64,000 nt of DNA from Motiliproteus sp. MSK22-1. Its GTDB lineage: Bacteria; Pseudomonadota; Gammaproteobacteria; Pseudomonadales; Balneatricaceae. The translations under genes and the position numbers were made by a program. The notes beneath the pieces are model-generated. The model searched no databases and had not been told where the DNA came from. It saw only the letters and a list, made by a program, of their open reading frames with translations. Where the stretch lies: the NCBI RefSeq assembly GCF_001968815.1, contig NZ_MIEQ01000073.1, positions 84,462 through 148,461 of the forward strand, in the 5' to 3' direction. The stretch's first letter is position 1, and every line of letters starts with the position of its first letter. Positions 30,080-38,804 of this stretch are shown piece after piece.

Positions 30080-31015
30080 TCAGATGGAAGGCCTGAACAC
30101 TTTACCCAAAGAAGCGGGTGAGTTTTCTTTTAGTTTAACCTTATCACTGGAAATCATGACCAGTACCAGTACAGTCGCCAGATAGGGCAGCATCGACATA
30201 AACTGAGACGGAATGGCTAACCCAAAGCCCTGTCCATGCAGTTGCAATATTGTTACGCCACCAAACATATAAGCCCCAAGCAATACCCGACCCGGCTTCC
30301 AGGTGGCGAACACCACCAGAGCCAATGCCACCCAACCTCGGCCCGCAGTCATGTTTTCAGACCACATGGGTGTATAAACGACTGACAGGTAAGCACCTCC
30401 CAAACCCGCCATCAAACCGCCAAATAACAATGCCAGATAGCGTAATTTAATCACTGGATACCCCAAAGCGTGCGCTGATTCCGGAGACTCACCAATTGCC
30501 CGTAAAACCAGACCTCCCCTGCTGTGGTATATAAAAAAGTGCAGCCCAACAACCATCACAACCGACAGATAGATCATCAGATTATGATCGAACAGGATGG
30601 GGCCCAGCAATGGTATATCCGATAACAAAGGGATCGGCAAATTAGACAGAGGCTCCACCGTGGTACCAACAAACTCACTACCAATCAACGCACTAAGCCC
30701 CACACCAAATAGCGTAATAGCCAGACCCGTTGCGACCTGATTGGTCAATAGAGAAAGGGTTAACAAGGCATGAAGTGCAGCTAACAGCACACCCGCCAAA
30801 CCACCAATAAGAATACCGATATAAGTATTTCCGGTAACAACAGCTCCGACAAAACCACCAACAGCACCAACCAGCATCATTCCCTCGACACCCAGATTAA
30901 GCACGCCAGAGCGCTCGGCCACCAGCTCCCCCAAAGCAGCAAAGAGTAACGGGGTTGCTGCACCTATAATGGTCAGACAAGCCGCCTGAAATATCATCAT
31001 ACCTTCACTCATCAT
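30080..31015 (-). CDS. nucleoside-type ABC transporter permease (NupQ-like)
   Basis: 311 residues, about eight to nine membrane helices. LFAALGELVAERSGVLNLGVEGMML (key part ERSGVLNLGVEGMM) is the hallmark of the BMP-associated branched-chain-type permeases, and ESPESAHALGYPV is the coupling loop for the ATPase. Its start overlaps the stop of the other permease by four bases. It ends 70 bases before the binding-protein gene. Confidence 0.88.
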   Translation of the reverse strand: MMSEGMMIFQAACLTIIGAATPLLFAALGELVAERSGVLNLGVEGMMLVGAVGGFVGAVVTGNTYIGILIGGLAGVLLAALHALLTLSLLTNQVATGLAITLFGVGLSALIGSEFVGTTVEPLSNLPIPLLSDIPLLGPILFDHNLMIYLSVVMVVGLHFFIYHSRGGLVLRAIGESPESAHALGYPVIKLRYLALLFGGLMAGLGGAYLSVVYTPMWSENMTAGRGWVALALVVFATWKPGRVLLGAYMFGGVTILQLHGQGFGLAIPSQFMSMLPYLATVLVLVMISSDKVKLKENSPASLGKVFRPSI

Positions 31016-32088
31016 GCTGCTCCTTGTACTTTGCCAGACCCAAACACAAATCGATATTTGATCAGGACATCACAGGCAAGTAAGAAAAATAGCAACATCC
31101 CCTGAAAGACCCCCGTTACAGCTTGTGGTAATCCCATTTCAATCTGAAGGTTCTCTCCACCAAGGTACGATAACGCCAGCAACATTCCAGCGATACAGAC
31201 TCCCAAGGGGTGCAATCGACCGACAAATGCCACGATAATGGCAGTAAACCCGTAACCCGGAGAGACTTGAGGAACGAGCTGCCCAATCGGCCCGGAAACC
31301 TCTATCATTCCCGCCAGTCCGGACAGACCACCGGCCAATAACAGACAAAACCAAATTAAAGCCTTTTCTCTAAAGCCCGCAAACTCTGCGGCTCGGGGAG
31401 CGGCCCCTACTACCTTGACCTGAAAGCCAATCAGGGTTCGACTGAGCATAACCCAGGCAGCAATCGCAACAGCAATAGCAGCCAGCAAACCAATATGCAG
31501 ACGAGTGTCCTCCAGCAAAACCGGCAACAGCCCTGAATCACCAAACATTCTTGATTCTGGAAAATTAAAGCCTTCCGGGTCCCTTAATGGGCCATTCACC
31601 AGATAACTAAGAAATAGCAAGGCCACATAAGTCAGCATCAGACTGGTTAAAATTTCGTTAGCGTTGTAACGGGTTTTCAGCAATGCTGGTATTGCTGCCC
31701 ATAACATTCCCCCCAAGACTCCCGCCAAAGCCATCGCAGGTAATACCCAGCCGCCTTCGACTTCATAGGCAAAAATTGCCAAAGCACCCGAAAAAATGGC
31801 CCCCATGGTCAGCTGACCTTCAGCACCGATATTCCATACATTGGCCTTAAAACCAATAGACAGACCTATACCGATCAAAACCAGGGGTATCGCTTTTACG
31901 AGCAACTCACTAAAACCATAAAGATCGCCGACAGGACTGATAAAAAAGGCTTCCAATGCCAATAAACCATCAATCCCCATCATGGTAAACATGATAAAGC
32001 CGCTCATCAGAGTTAACAGTAATGCCAGCAAGGGGGAGAGATAGACCATGATCAACGATGCTTCTGGTCTGGGTAACATCCTGATCAT
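31012..32088 (-). CDS. nucleoside-type ABC transporter permease (NupP-like)
   Basis: 358 residues, about ten membrane helices. ANVWNIGAEGQLTMGAIFSG (key part NIGAEGQL) is the family motif, and GAAPRAAEFAGF is the ATPase coupling loop. It overlaps the ATPase gene by four bases upstream and the second permease by four downstream, so all three are translated together. Confidence 0.88.
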   Translation of the reverse strand: MIRMLPRPEASLIMVYLSPLLALLLTLMSGFIMFTMMGIDGLLALEAFFISPVGDLYGFSELLVKAIPLVLIGIGLSIGFKANVWNIGAEGQLTMGAIFSGALAIFAYEVEGGWVLPAMALAGVLGGMLWAAIPALLKTRYNANEILTSLMLTYVALLFLSYLVNGPLRDPEGFNFPESRMFGDSGLLPVLLEDTRLHIGLLAAIAVAIAAWVMLSRTLIGFQVKVVGAAPRAAEFAGFREKALIWFCLLLAGGLSGLAGMIEVSGPIGQLVPQVSPGYGFTAIIVAFVGRLHPLGVCIAGMLLALSYLGGENLQIEMGLPQAVTGVFQGMLLFFLLACDVLIKYRFVFGSGKVQGAA

Positions 32089-33650
32089 TGCGCCACCTCC
32101 AATACATCCGGCGACTTCGATTCAGGAGGCGCAGAATCCAGCGCAACGCCCGTCATCAATAAGCCGACATCCTCTGCACTAACTTGATTAATCGGATAGA
32201 TAGTAGAAAGCGTACCTGCACATATTGCCGAAATTCGATGGCTCAAAGTCAACAGTTCATCCAAATCCTGTGATATCACCAAAACCGCCGCACCCTCTGC
32301 GGCAAGTTGCTGAACAGCCTTGTGTATAATGGCCGCAGCACCGGCATCAACCCCCCAGGTAGGCTGCGCAATAATCAACACCTCTGGGGCCTGTTCCACC
32401 TCACGACCAACAATAAATTTCTGCAGATTGCCACCTGACAGACTTCCTGCGGCCGCTTGATTGCCGGTACAACGCACATCAAAGCGCTCAATGACTAACT
32501 CGGCAAAATCCTGAACCTTGCCGAGACGAACAAAACCGTTATTGAGAAATGGCTGCCTGACATAACCGCTCAGCAAAGCATTATCCACCAGACTCATATC
32601 AGGAACAGAGCCATGCCCAAGCCGTTCTTCCGGAACAAAACACAACCCCTGTCGGCGCCGTTGATGAGGCATTCGATCCCCCACAGGCTGACCACACAGG
32701 AAAACACTATCCTTAGCTACACGGGTTTCACCACTTAAAACCGAAAGCAGTTCCGCCTGACCATTCCCGGCTACGCCAGCAATGCCAAGGATTTCACCTC
32801 CATGAAGATCCAGACTGATATTCTTTAGATCAATACCAAAGGTGGTGTCAGATTTAAGACTCAACCCCTGTATGGCAAATTTAAGATCACCACGCTGCGG
32901 CGCACTGGATGCTGACGCAGCAGCCAGCTCTTCACCAATCATCAGGGCTGCCATGCTTGAAGCCGTTTCTTCACGAGGATCACAGGCCCCGACATTTTTG
33001 CCTAAACGCAAGATCGTCGCGCCCTGGCAAAGTTGTCGAACTTCATCCAGCTTGTGGCTGATATACAAAATGGAACAACCTTCAGCCGCCAACTGGCGCA
33101 GAGTTACAAATAACGTCTCTGCTTCTTGAGGCGTCAGTACTGAAGTCGGTTCATCCATGATCAGCAGGCGAGGGTTCTGCAGCAAACAACGAACGATCTC
33201 TATGCGTTGTTTTTCACCTACTGAAAGGCTATGCACTGCGCGATTGGGATCGAGTGGAAGTCCGTAACGTTCTTCAACTTTGAGAATCTGTTTTTCCAGC
33301 TCAGCCATTGGCGGTGGATCACTCATTCCCAGAGCTATATTTTCTTTAACGGTTAAGGCTTCGAACAGCGAAAAGTGTTGAAATACCATACCAATCCCCA
33401 AAGAGCGGGCTTGGGCAGGACTATTGACATAAACCTCTTCATCGCCCCACAGGATGGAGCCGGAATCCGGCTTAAGCAATCCGAAGATCATTTTAACCAG
33501 AGTACTTTTGCCTGCCCCGTTTTCACCAAGTAAGGCGTGGATCTCTCCGGGCATCACCTTAAGATCAACCCGGTCATTAGCCAAACATCCCGGAAAAGAC
33601 TTGACCAATTGTCGCAGTTCCAGTCGAGGCAATTGTGATGATTGCGGCAT
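32085..33650 (-). CDS. nucleoside-type ABC transporter ATPase, double domain (NupO-like)
   Basis: 521 residues with two ABC units. Walker A of the first is GENGAGKST (42-50), signature LSVGEKQRIEI, Walker B LLIMDEPTSVLTP. In the second unit Walker A is degenerate (GVAGNGQAEL), as usual in the sugar/nucleoside importer family, with signature LSGGNLQKFIVGRE. It powers the two downstream permeases. AAGGGG precedes the ATG and a promoter lies just upstream. Confidence 0.92.
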   Translation of the reverse strand: MPQSSQLPRLELRQLVKSFPGCLANDRVDLKVMPGEIHALLGENGAGKSTLVKMIFGLLKPDSGSILWGDEEVYVNSPAQARSLGIGMVFQHFSLFEALTVKENIALGMSDPPPMAELEKQILKVEERYGLPLDPNRAVHSLSVGEKQRIEIVRCLLQNPRLLIMDEPTSVLTPQEAETLFVTLRQLAAEGCSILYISHKLDEVRQLCQGATILRLGKNVGACDPREETASSMAALMIGEELAAASASSAPQRGDLKFAIQGLSLKSDTTFGIDLKNISLDLHGGEILGIAGVAGNGQAELLSVLSGETRVAKDSVFLCGQPVGDRMPHQRRRQGLCFVPEERLGHGSVPDMSLVDNALLSGYVRQPFLNNGFVRLGKVQDFAELVIERFDVRCTGNQAAAGSLSGGNLQKFIVGREVEQAPEVLIIAQPTWGVDAGAAAIIHKAVQQLAAEGAAVLVISQDLDELLTLSHRISAICAGTLSTIYPINQVSAEDVGLLMTGVALDSAPPESKSPDVLEVAQ

Positions 33651-33668
33651 GAAACCCCTTATTATTAT

Positions 33669-33737
33669 TTTATAATCGTTTGTTTCAACGTACTGAACCG
33701 ATATTCAGACAGACCCAGGATATGAGCCGCAGTACGT
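33669..33737 (-). promoter_or_regulatory. promoter and paired operator-like repeats of the nucleoside transporter operon
   Basis: On the minus strand -35 TTCAGT (33692-33697), 17-base spacer and -10 TATAAA (33669-33674) put the start about 12 bases before the ATPase gene. ACGTACTG (33688-33695) and its inverted copy CAGTACGT (33730-33737) are perfect 8-bp arms; their GTAC centres are 42 bases apart, four helical turns. The first arm covers the -35. The adjacent RutR-like regulator is the natural candidate to bind; the binding is inference. Confidence 0.5.
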
Positions 33738-33866
33738 GCCCTCACAACAGAGCCAATCCTCACCATACGCAGCTCAGAGACCATAACGCGACAGATCAAC
33801 ATCAGCCAAATCATGACCAGGGCGAATCCGGCAATGCTCGATCCTAAAAGAAAACTGAACAACAGG

Positions 33867-34544
33867 TCAAGTTTTTTGCTTACTATACGACGACGCATCA
33901 ATTCCACAACCTTTAAATATTATCTGAACCACCTGCTCAGACACACAGACAAAATGCTCTTCAGACAGCGCCTTTTGATTCATTAGTCCCAGCACCTGAG
34001 CCTGATAGTCGGCGTAATGCTGCGTGACAGACCAAATCATAAAAATCAGTTGCACCGGGTCAATTGGATCCATCTTGCCGGCATCAATCCAGCACTTAAA
34101 TACATCCGATTTATGGGCCAACCAGGCTCGCTGCTGCTCAAAGCAATACTCTTGAAGGACCGGCGCCCCCCTTAGCACCTCACCGGCAAAGATCTTTGAA
34201 AGCTCTGGTCGATCCCAGGATAGCCTTAGTTTGGCACAGATATACTCCCTGAGTACTTCCGCCGGATCATCTTCAGCAGTTATATTTTCAAGAGTACAGT
34301 TCCACTGCTCCATAATACTCAGTAACAACTCCTGATACAGATCGCTCTTACTCGGAAAATAGTAGTGGAGCTGAGCCTTTCCCAAGCCAGCCGCTTTTGC
34401 GATAGAACTGGTGCTGGTGCCCTTAAAGCCGTTGAGAGCAAATGCCTTCTCAGCAGCAGCCAATATTGCGGCCTTTCGTTCACGGCGAATACGCCCGGTA
34501 TTGACTGTTTTCTTGGGCTTGTTTTTACTCTCATCATCGGCCAT
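33867..34544 (-). CDS. TetR-family regulator, RutR-like
   Basis: 225 residues. The HTH lies at about 24-70 (AILAAAEKAFALNGFKGTST, then AGLGKAQLHYYFPSKSDLYQ). The C-terminal domain follows RutR closely in pattern: REYICAKLRLSWDRPELSKIF, GEVLRGAPVL, PIDPVQLIFMIWSVTQHYADYQAQV. RutR binds uracil or thymine in E. coli and controls pyrimidine and purine genes. Here it sits between serB and the nucleoside transporter operon, which suggests local control of nucleobase or nucleoside use. The effector is unknown. Confidence 0.85.
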   Translation of the reverse strand: MADDESKNKPKKTVNTGRIRRERKAAILAAAEKAFALNGFKGTSTSSIAKAAGLGKAQLHYYFPSKSDLYQELLLSIMEQWNCTLENITAEDDPAEVLREYICAKLRLSWDRPELSKIFAGEVLRGAPVLQEYCFEQQRAWLAHKSDVFKCWIDAGKMDPIDPVQLIFMIWSVTQHYADYQAQVLGLMNQKALSEEHFVCVSEQVVQIIFKGCGIDASSYSKQKT

Positions 34545-34587
34545 GCATACACCTTGAGATCCCAGAAACAGGATTTATCAATAGCTC

Positions 34588-35826
34588 CTAAACAACTGTG
34601 TCTCGGTCTCTGAAGCCGATCAAATAAAGAATGCCATCTAATCCCAGCGTGGAAATTGCCTGCTTCGCACTCTTTCGGACAAGAGGCTTTGCCCGAAAAG
34701 CGATGCCAAGTCCGGCAATACTAAGCATCGGTAAGTCATTGGCACCATCACCAACGGCGATTGTCTGCTCAAGCCTCACCCCCTCTCGCTCTGCGATTTC
34801 ACGTAATAACTGAGCCTTGCGCTTACCATCGACCACTGTCCCGGTAACCCTACCGGTCACTTTGCCATCTTCAATTTCCAGCTCATTGGCATAAACGTAA
34901 TCAAAACCAAGCTTACTCTTCAGGTAATCCCCAAAATAATTAAACCCTCCAGAGAGAATGGCGGTTCTGTAGCCTAAACCATGAAGATTAGCCACCAGTT
35001 CCTCTGCCCCTTCGGTCAAAGGCAGTCTTTCGGCAACTTTGGCCAGTACTGATTCATCCAGCCCCTTAAGCAAGCCAACTCGACGTCTAAAGCTTTCGGT
35101 AAAATCGATTTTACCTTGCATAGCTTCTTCGGTAATTGCCGCAACCTGCTCACCAACCCCTGCTTCTTTGGCCAGCTCATCGATAACCTCAGCTTCAATC
35201 AGCGTTGAGTCCATATCGAAAACAACCAGCCGGCGGTTACGACGAAAAATATCATCCTTCTGGAAAGCAATATCCACATCCAGTTCACTGGCGGCCTTCA
35301 GAAACTCCTCTCTAAGCGAGTCAGAAGGCGCTCCCCGCACCGAAAACTCAACACAGGACTTGGTTCGATCAGAATCATCGCCCAAATGAACCCGGCCAGA
35401 CAGACGACTGATATTATCAATATTCAGACCATGCTCGGCGGCAATATGAGTCACCTTACTGATATGATCCGCACTGACTTTACGGGCCAGTAAAGTAATG
35501 ATATGACGTGCCTTTCCTTGTCCCTCCACCCATCTTTGATAGTCTGTTTCAAGTACTGGATCAAACTTAGTGTTCATGCCCAGTTCATGCATTCTAAACA
35601 GCACGTCACTCAATACAGGAGATGACTCCGCTTCTTTTGGAACTTCAATAAGAATGCCTAAAGAAAGATTGTCATGAATAACCGCCTGCCCGATATCAAG
35701 AACAGTGACCTTATACTTGGCCAAAATGCGGGTGATAGTGGAGGTAACGCCAGGCTTGTCTTCTCCAGCGATAGTGATGAGTATAATTTCCTTCACAGAC
35801 CTATACCTATTGGACTGAGCTGCCAT
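34588..35826 (-). CDS. serB: phosphoserine phosphatase with two ACT domains
   Basis: 412 residues. Two ACT-like regulatory domains (about 12-90 and 107-185) precede the HAD phosphatase domain, as in Pseudomonas and mycobacterial SerB. The nucleophile motif is VVFDMDSTLIE (Asp204, Asp206); ILSGGFNYFGDYL and VGDGANDLPML complete the HAD set. It makes serine from phosphoserine. The ATG at 35826 has no ribosome binding site; a GTG at 35796 (VKEIILITIAG) is an alternative. tetR follows 43 bases later on the same strand. Confidence 0.94.
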   Translation of the reverse strand: MAAQSNRYRSVKEIILITIAGEDKPGVTSTITRILAKYKVTVLDIGQAVIHDNLSLGILIEVPKEAESSPVLSDVLFRMHELGMNTKFDPVLETDYQRWVEGQGKARHIITLLARKVSADHISKVTHIAAEHGLNIDNISRLSGRVHLGDDSDRTKSCVEFSVRGAPSDSLREEFLKAASELDVDIAFQKDDIFRRNRRLVVFDMDSTLIEAEVIDELAKEAGVGEQVAAITEEAMQGKIDFTESFRRRVGLLKGLDESVLAKVAERLPLTEGAEELVANLHGLGYRTAILSGGFNYFGDYLKSKLGFDYVYANELEIEDGKVTGRVTGTVVDGKRKAQLLREIAEREGVRLEQTIAVGDGANDLPMLSIAGLGIAFRAKPLVRKSAKQAISTLGLDGILYLIGFRDRDTVV

Positions 35827-35850
35827 TGGTGCGCTGTCGCATCAGGATTC

Positions 35851-35887
35851 ATTAATAGAGCATCCTCAAACAGAATACTCTATTAAT
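35851..35887. repeat. 10-bp perfect inverted repeat upstream of serB
   Basis: ATTAATAGAG (35851-35860) and CTCTATTAAT (35878-35887) with a 17-base loop. It lies 25-61 bases before the serB start codon and runs into the 16-bp tandem repeats. It may be an operator or leader hairpin of serB. Confidence 0.6.
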
Positions 35888-35961
35888 ACAATCTTCAATC
35901 AATACAGCGCTCGATTAATATTGTTATTAATTAGTACAGAAGTTGACTAATACAATTCTCG
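35882..35961. repeat. tandem 16-bp degenerate repeats (iteron-like)
   Basis: Five units begin at exactly 16-base steps: 35882 ATTAATAC, 35898 ATCAATAC, 35914 ATTAATAT, 35930 ATTAGTAC, 35946 ACTAATAC. The second half of each unit varies more. The region between serB and dedA (35827-36221) otherwise holds no gene. Such spacing suggests cooperative binding sites; no DnaA box or replication gene is near, so an origin is unlikely. Confidence 0.65.
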
Positions 35962-36221
35962 CTACTGATGACGCTTCTGACATACCATATTTCTAAATCC
36001 AGTATTGCTGAGGTGCTAAACACCGACTCAACACCCAAAGCGTCTATACAATGAAGCAGCGCTATTCTACCTGCATGAGGTTACAATCGTTAGCCCCATA
36101 CTTAATTTCCAACATGGACATGTACTTTAATCATTAGCGTTAGCACCACCCTGAACGAATCAGGTTAGCAGTTGCTCAAACATACTATTCCCAATCAGAG
36201 GAGCAAAGACCGGTCATAATT

Positions 36222-36896
36222 ATGCCTGAATTGATATCCGATCTTATTGAATGGCTGAACCTGCATCCTCAGTTCATTACCATAGCCATTGCATCGCTAG
36301 CATTTATCGAATCCCTGGCCATGGTAGGCATAGTGGTTCCAGGAATTTCATTGCTGTTTGCTACTGCAGCATTAGCTGGCGGCGCAAACATATCTCTGGT
36401 CTATTGCCTGCTGGCAGCCATGGCGGGAGCTTCTACCGGCGACATATGTAGCTTCTTTCTTGGCCGTTACGCACATCCATGGGTTCTCGATCACTGGCCT
36501 TTTAAACAACATCCGGAATGGGTAGTGCGTGGTGAACTCTTCTTTGGCCGATACGGGATTTATTCCGTTGTAATTGGTCGATTTATTGGCCCGATCAGAC
36601 CCGTTCTTCCTTTTGTCGCTGGCATGCTGTATATGCCTCCACCCCGGTTTATCATGGTCAATCTGCTGTCTTCCATGGCCTGGGCGCCCGTCTATGTTAT
36701 GCCAGGCTATCTAGTGGGCAACTCCGCACTGGAGTTATCTTCTAAGGAACAACCGACTATGGATTGGATAAGTGGTGAACTGATAGGCATTGCGATAGCA
36801 ACCACTTTAATCGCTGCTGTATTTATAACGTGGTTGATACAACGAAGATCAAAACCTATGACTGGGAAAACAGATAAAGAAGCAAAAGAAAAGTAA
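36222..36896 (+). CDS. DedA-family membrane protein
   Basis: 224 residues with about five membrane helices. DedA proteins act in envelope lipid carrier (undecaprenyl phosphate) flipping and proton-dependent functions. The family segment GRFIGPIRPVLPFVAGMLYM and the earlier FLGRYAHPWVLDHWPF (an FxGR motif) are present. The ATG has no close ribosome binding site; AGGAG is about 20 bases away. Its 3' end overlaps the convergent kinase gene by 41 bases. Confidence 0.88.
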   Translation: MPELISDLIEWLNLHPQFITIAIASLAFIESLAMVGIVVPGISLLFATAALAGGANISLVYCLLAAMAGASTGDICSFFLGRYAHPWVLDHWPFKQHPEWVVRGELFFGRYGIYSVVIGRFIGPIRPVLPFVAGMLYMPPPRFIMVNLLSSMAWAPVYVMPGYLVGNSALELSSKEQPTMDWISGELIGIAIATTLIAAVFITWLIQRRSKPMTGKTDKEAKEK

Positions 36897-38607
36897 TAAA
36901 CCAAAAGCCTGATAACAGCTTCCAGAACAGCAGACGACTGGTACTGCTTTCAGTCACAGGATCAACTTTGAGAAATTCGGGATTCGGCTGGGTCAGATCC
37001 GTCATCAGCTGCTCGATAGTCCGATACCGCTGATCCAGATCGAAAGCCACCCCCCTTTCCAGCGCACTGTCAAACCACACGGGAATCACCGGGTTATGCA
37101 AAGCAGCACTCTGATACCTTAGACGATCATAATCAAAGGCTGTTCGGCACTCCTCTACGGCCGGACCGTAGGGCAACGTGCCAGTAAACATCTCATAAGT
37201 AATGGTGGCCAGAGCGTATACATCCCCTTGCATACCCGGATTCTTACCCAACAAATAGAGCGGATCAGAATAGCTTGCGGTACCCAACGCCCCTTCATGA
37301 ATCAGTGGTCGCTGCAATTCTGCCAAACCTGCTACATACACCGATCCAAAATCAACAATGACAGCCCGCTGTTCTTCCGTAATCAAAACATTAGCCGGTT
37401 TCAGATCCTGATGGATAGCCTCATTATCATGGAACGCCTCCAACCCTTTGGCTATCTGCTTCACGATTGCGATAGCTGCTTTGGGGCTGACAGGCTGATG
37501 CTGCTCAATCCAGCGATCCAGCCCTTCTCCCTGGACAAACTCCATCAGGTAATAAAGGCAGGTTCGAGGTCGTGCCTGGCGAATTATCTGAACAACATTT
37601 TCTCCTTTTACCCGACTGCCAATCCATTCTTCCTGAATGAAACGATCGATATAACTGATATCGTCCTCAAAATTGAGCGAGGGAGTTTTCATTGCAACCT
37701 CTTCACCCGTCTCAGTGTCACGGACCAGATATAGCTGACTACGACTGGAAGCAAACAGTTCTCGAAGGATTTCATAGCCATCAACCCGCATCCCCGGTGC
37801 CAACTCTGGCGGGAAAGGTAAGCGAGTCAGTTTCACACTGTAATCATCCAGACTTTCTTCGGGTAGCTGATTAATTCGTGCAACCACCGCGCTGACATTA
37901 TCATCGCTGTCATTAGCCAATGCTGTATCGACCAACTGACGACTGATTTCTTCAGCACTTTTCTCCTGGGACAATATTTCCCTGATTTGAGACTCATCGA
38001 TAAAGTCATGCACGCCATCGCTGGTCAGCAGCAGGACATCCCCCTCCTCCAACGGGACGCGCCCATAATCTACATTCAGACGATTATCCATTCCCAGAGC
38101 TCGAGATAGAGTCGCTCTGTTCTCATCAAGAACCGCAGTATGATCGCGAGTTAGCTGTGACAACGCGAGCTCTCCCGATTCATCACGATGAAGCCGGAAG
38201 ATACGACTATCCCCAATATGGAAAAAGTGTGCAGTTCGACTTTTAACAACAATCGCACTGAACGTTGTCAGATAACCTTTGCATTCCGTCGCGAATTCAT
38301 GACTTTTTCGGTAAAGACGAAGATTTATAGTTGAGAGGATTTTTTCTCCACAGTGCCCTGCGGACCAGGTATCAGGAGTCTGATAATATTCATCGAGGAA
38401 TCGGGTAACTGCTGTATGACTTGCATCCTTTCCAGCCTCTGCGGAAGAAACACCGTCAGCAACGACCAAAACGACGCCTTTGCTCTGGCTTAAATATGAG
38501 TCTTCTGGTACATGCACACCGGCACAGTCTTCATTCTGTGACTTACGACCTGTCGCCGTAAAATAACCCGTATCCATTTTCAGATTATCGGTCAACGTTT
38601 CGATCAT
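36856..38607 (-). CDS. fused PP2C phosphatase and Ser/Thr protein kinase, membrane anchored
   Basis: 583 residues. N-terminal PP2C domain (about 12-247): RKSQNED (21-27), VADGVSS (49-55), TSDGVHD (195-201) and DDNVSAV (235-241) carry the metal Asp residues. The kinase domain follows (about 275-545): Lys307 in VAMK, catalytic loop HQDLKPAN (Asp401; Gln replaces the Arg of HRD), DFG at 419-421. The glycine loop is degenerate. One membrane helix lies near the C-terminus (FWFITFLLLLYLF). AAGGAG precedes the ATG. Such fusions sit next to nasA in Pseudomonas; here the NarK/NasA transporter gene is just upstream. The substrate is unknown. Confidence 0.88.
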   Translation of the reverse strand: MIETLTDNLKMDTGYFTATGRKSQNEDCAGVHVPEDSYLSQSKGVVLVVADGVSSAEAGKDASHTAVTRFLDEYYQTPDTWSAGHCGEKILSTINLRLYRKSHEFATECKGYLTTFSAIVVKSRTAHFFHIGDSRIFRLHRDESGELALSQLTRDHTAVLDENRATLSRALGMDNRLNVDYGRVPLEEGDVLLLTSDGVHDFIDESQIREILSQEKSAEEISRQLVDTALANDSDDNVSAVVARINQLPEESLDDYSVKLTRLPFPPELAPGMRVDGYEILRELFASSRSQLYLVRDTETGEEVAMKTPSLNFEDDISYIDRFIQEEWIGSRVKGENVVQIIRQARPRTCLYYLMEFVQGEGLDRWIEQHQPVSPKAAIAIVKQIAKGLEAFHDNEAIHQDLKPANVLITEEQRAVIVDFGSVYVAGLAELQRPLIHEGALGTASYSDPLYLLGKNPGMQGDVYALATITYEMFTGTLPYGPAVEECRTAFDYDRLRYQSAALHNPVIPVWFDSALERGVAFDLDQRYRTIEQLMTDLTQPNPEFLKVDPVTESSTSRLLFWKLLSGFWFITFLLLLYLFSQS

Positions 38608-38710
38608 GCAGAGACTCCTTTAAGGGAGCTACCCTAAACGGCGCTCCCTGCTTAAGCTGTTAAATTGACTAACAGCCAGATTGAGCTATACAGATTACCA
38701 CCTTACAAAT

Positions 38711-38737
38711 GAAAAGCGGCCCTATATAAGAGCCGCT
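38711..38737 (-). terminator. terminator after the nitrate transporter gene
   Basis: AGCGGC (38715-38720) pairs with GCCGCT (38732-38737); on the minus strand the stem is followed by TTTTC. It lies between the transporter and the kinase gene, so it may reduce rather than stop transcription into the kinase. Confidence 0.65.
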
Positions 38738-38804
38738 GACGATGAGGTCCAGTTCAGGTCGATTTAAGACTCAATACGGGCCCCACTTTGGTAAATCCAA
38801 AGGA

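Noticed and set aside
33665..33907. 80-aa open frame with one hydrophobic segment between tetR and the ABC ATPase gene
   Set aside because: It starts with GTG without a ribosome binding site, overlaps tetR by 41 bases and covers the promoter and inverted repeats of the transporter operon.
35882..35961. Period-16 repeats considered as CRISPR or a plasmid-type origin
   Set aside because: Units are contiguous without unique spacers and too short for CRISPR; no cas, rep or dnaA gene and no DnaA box seen nearby.
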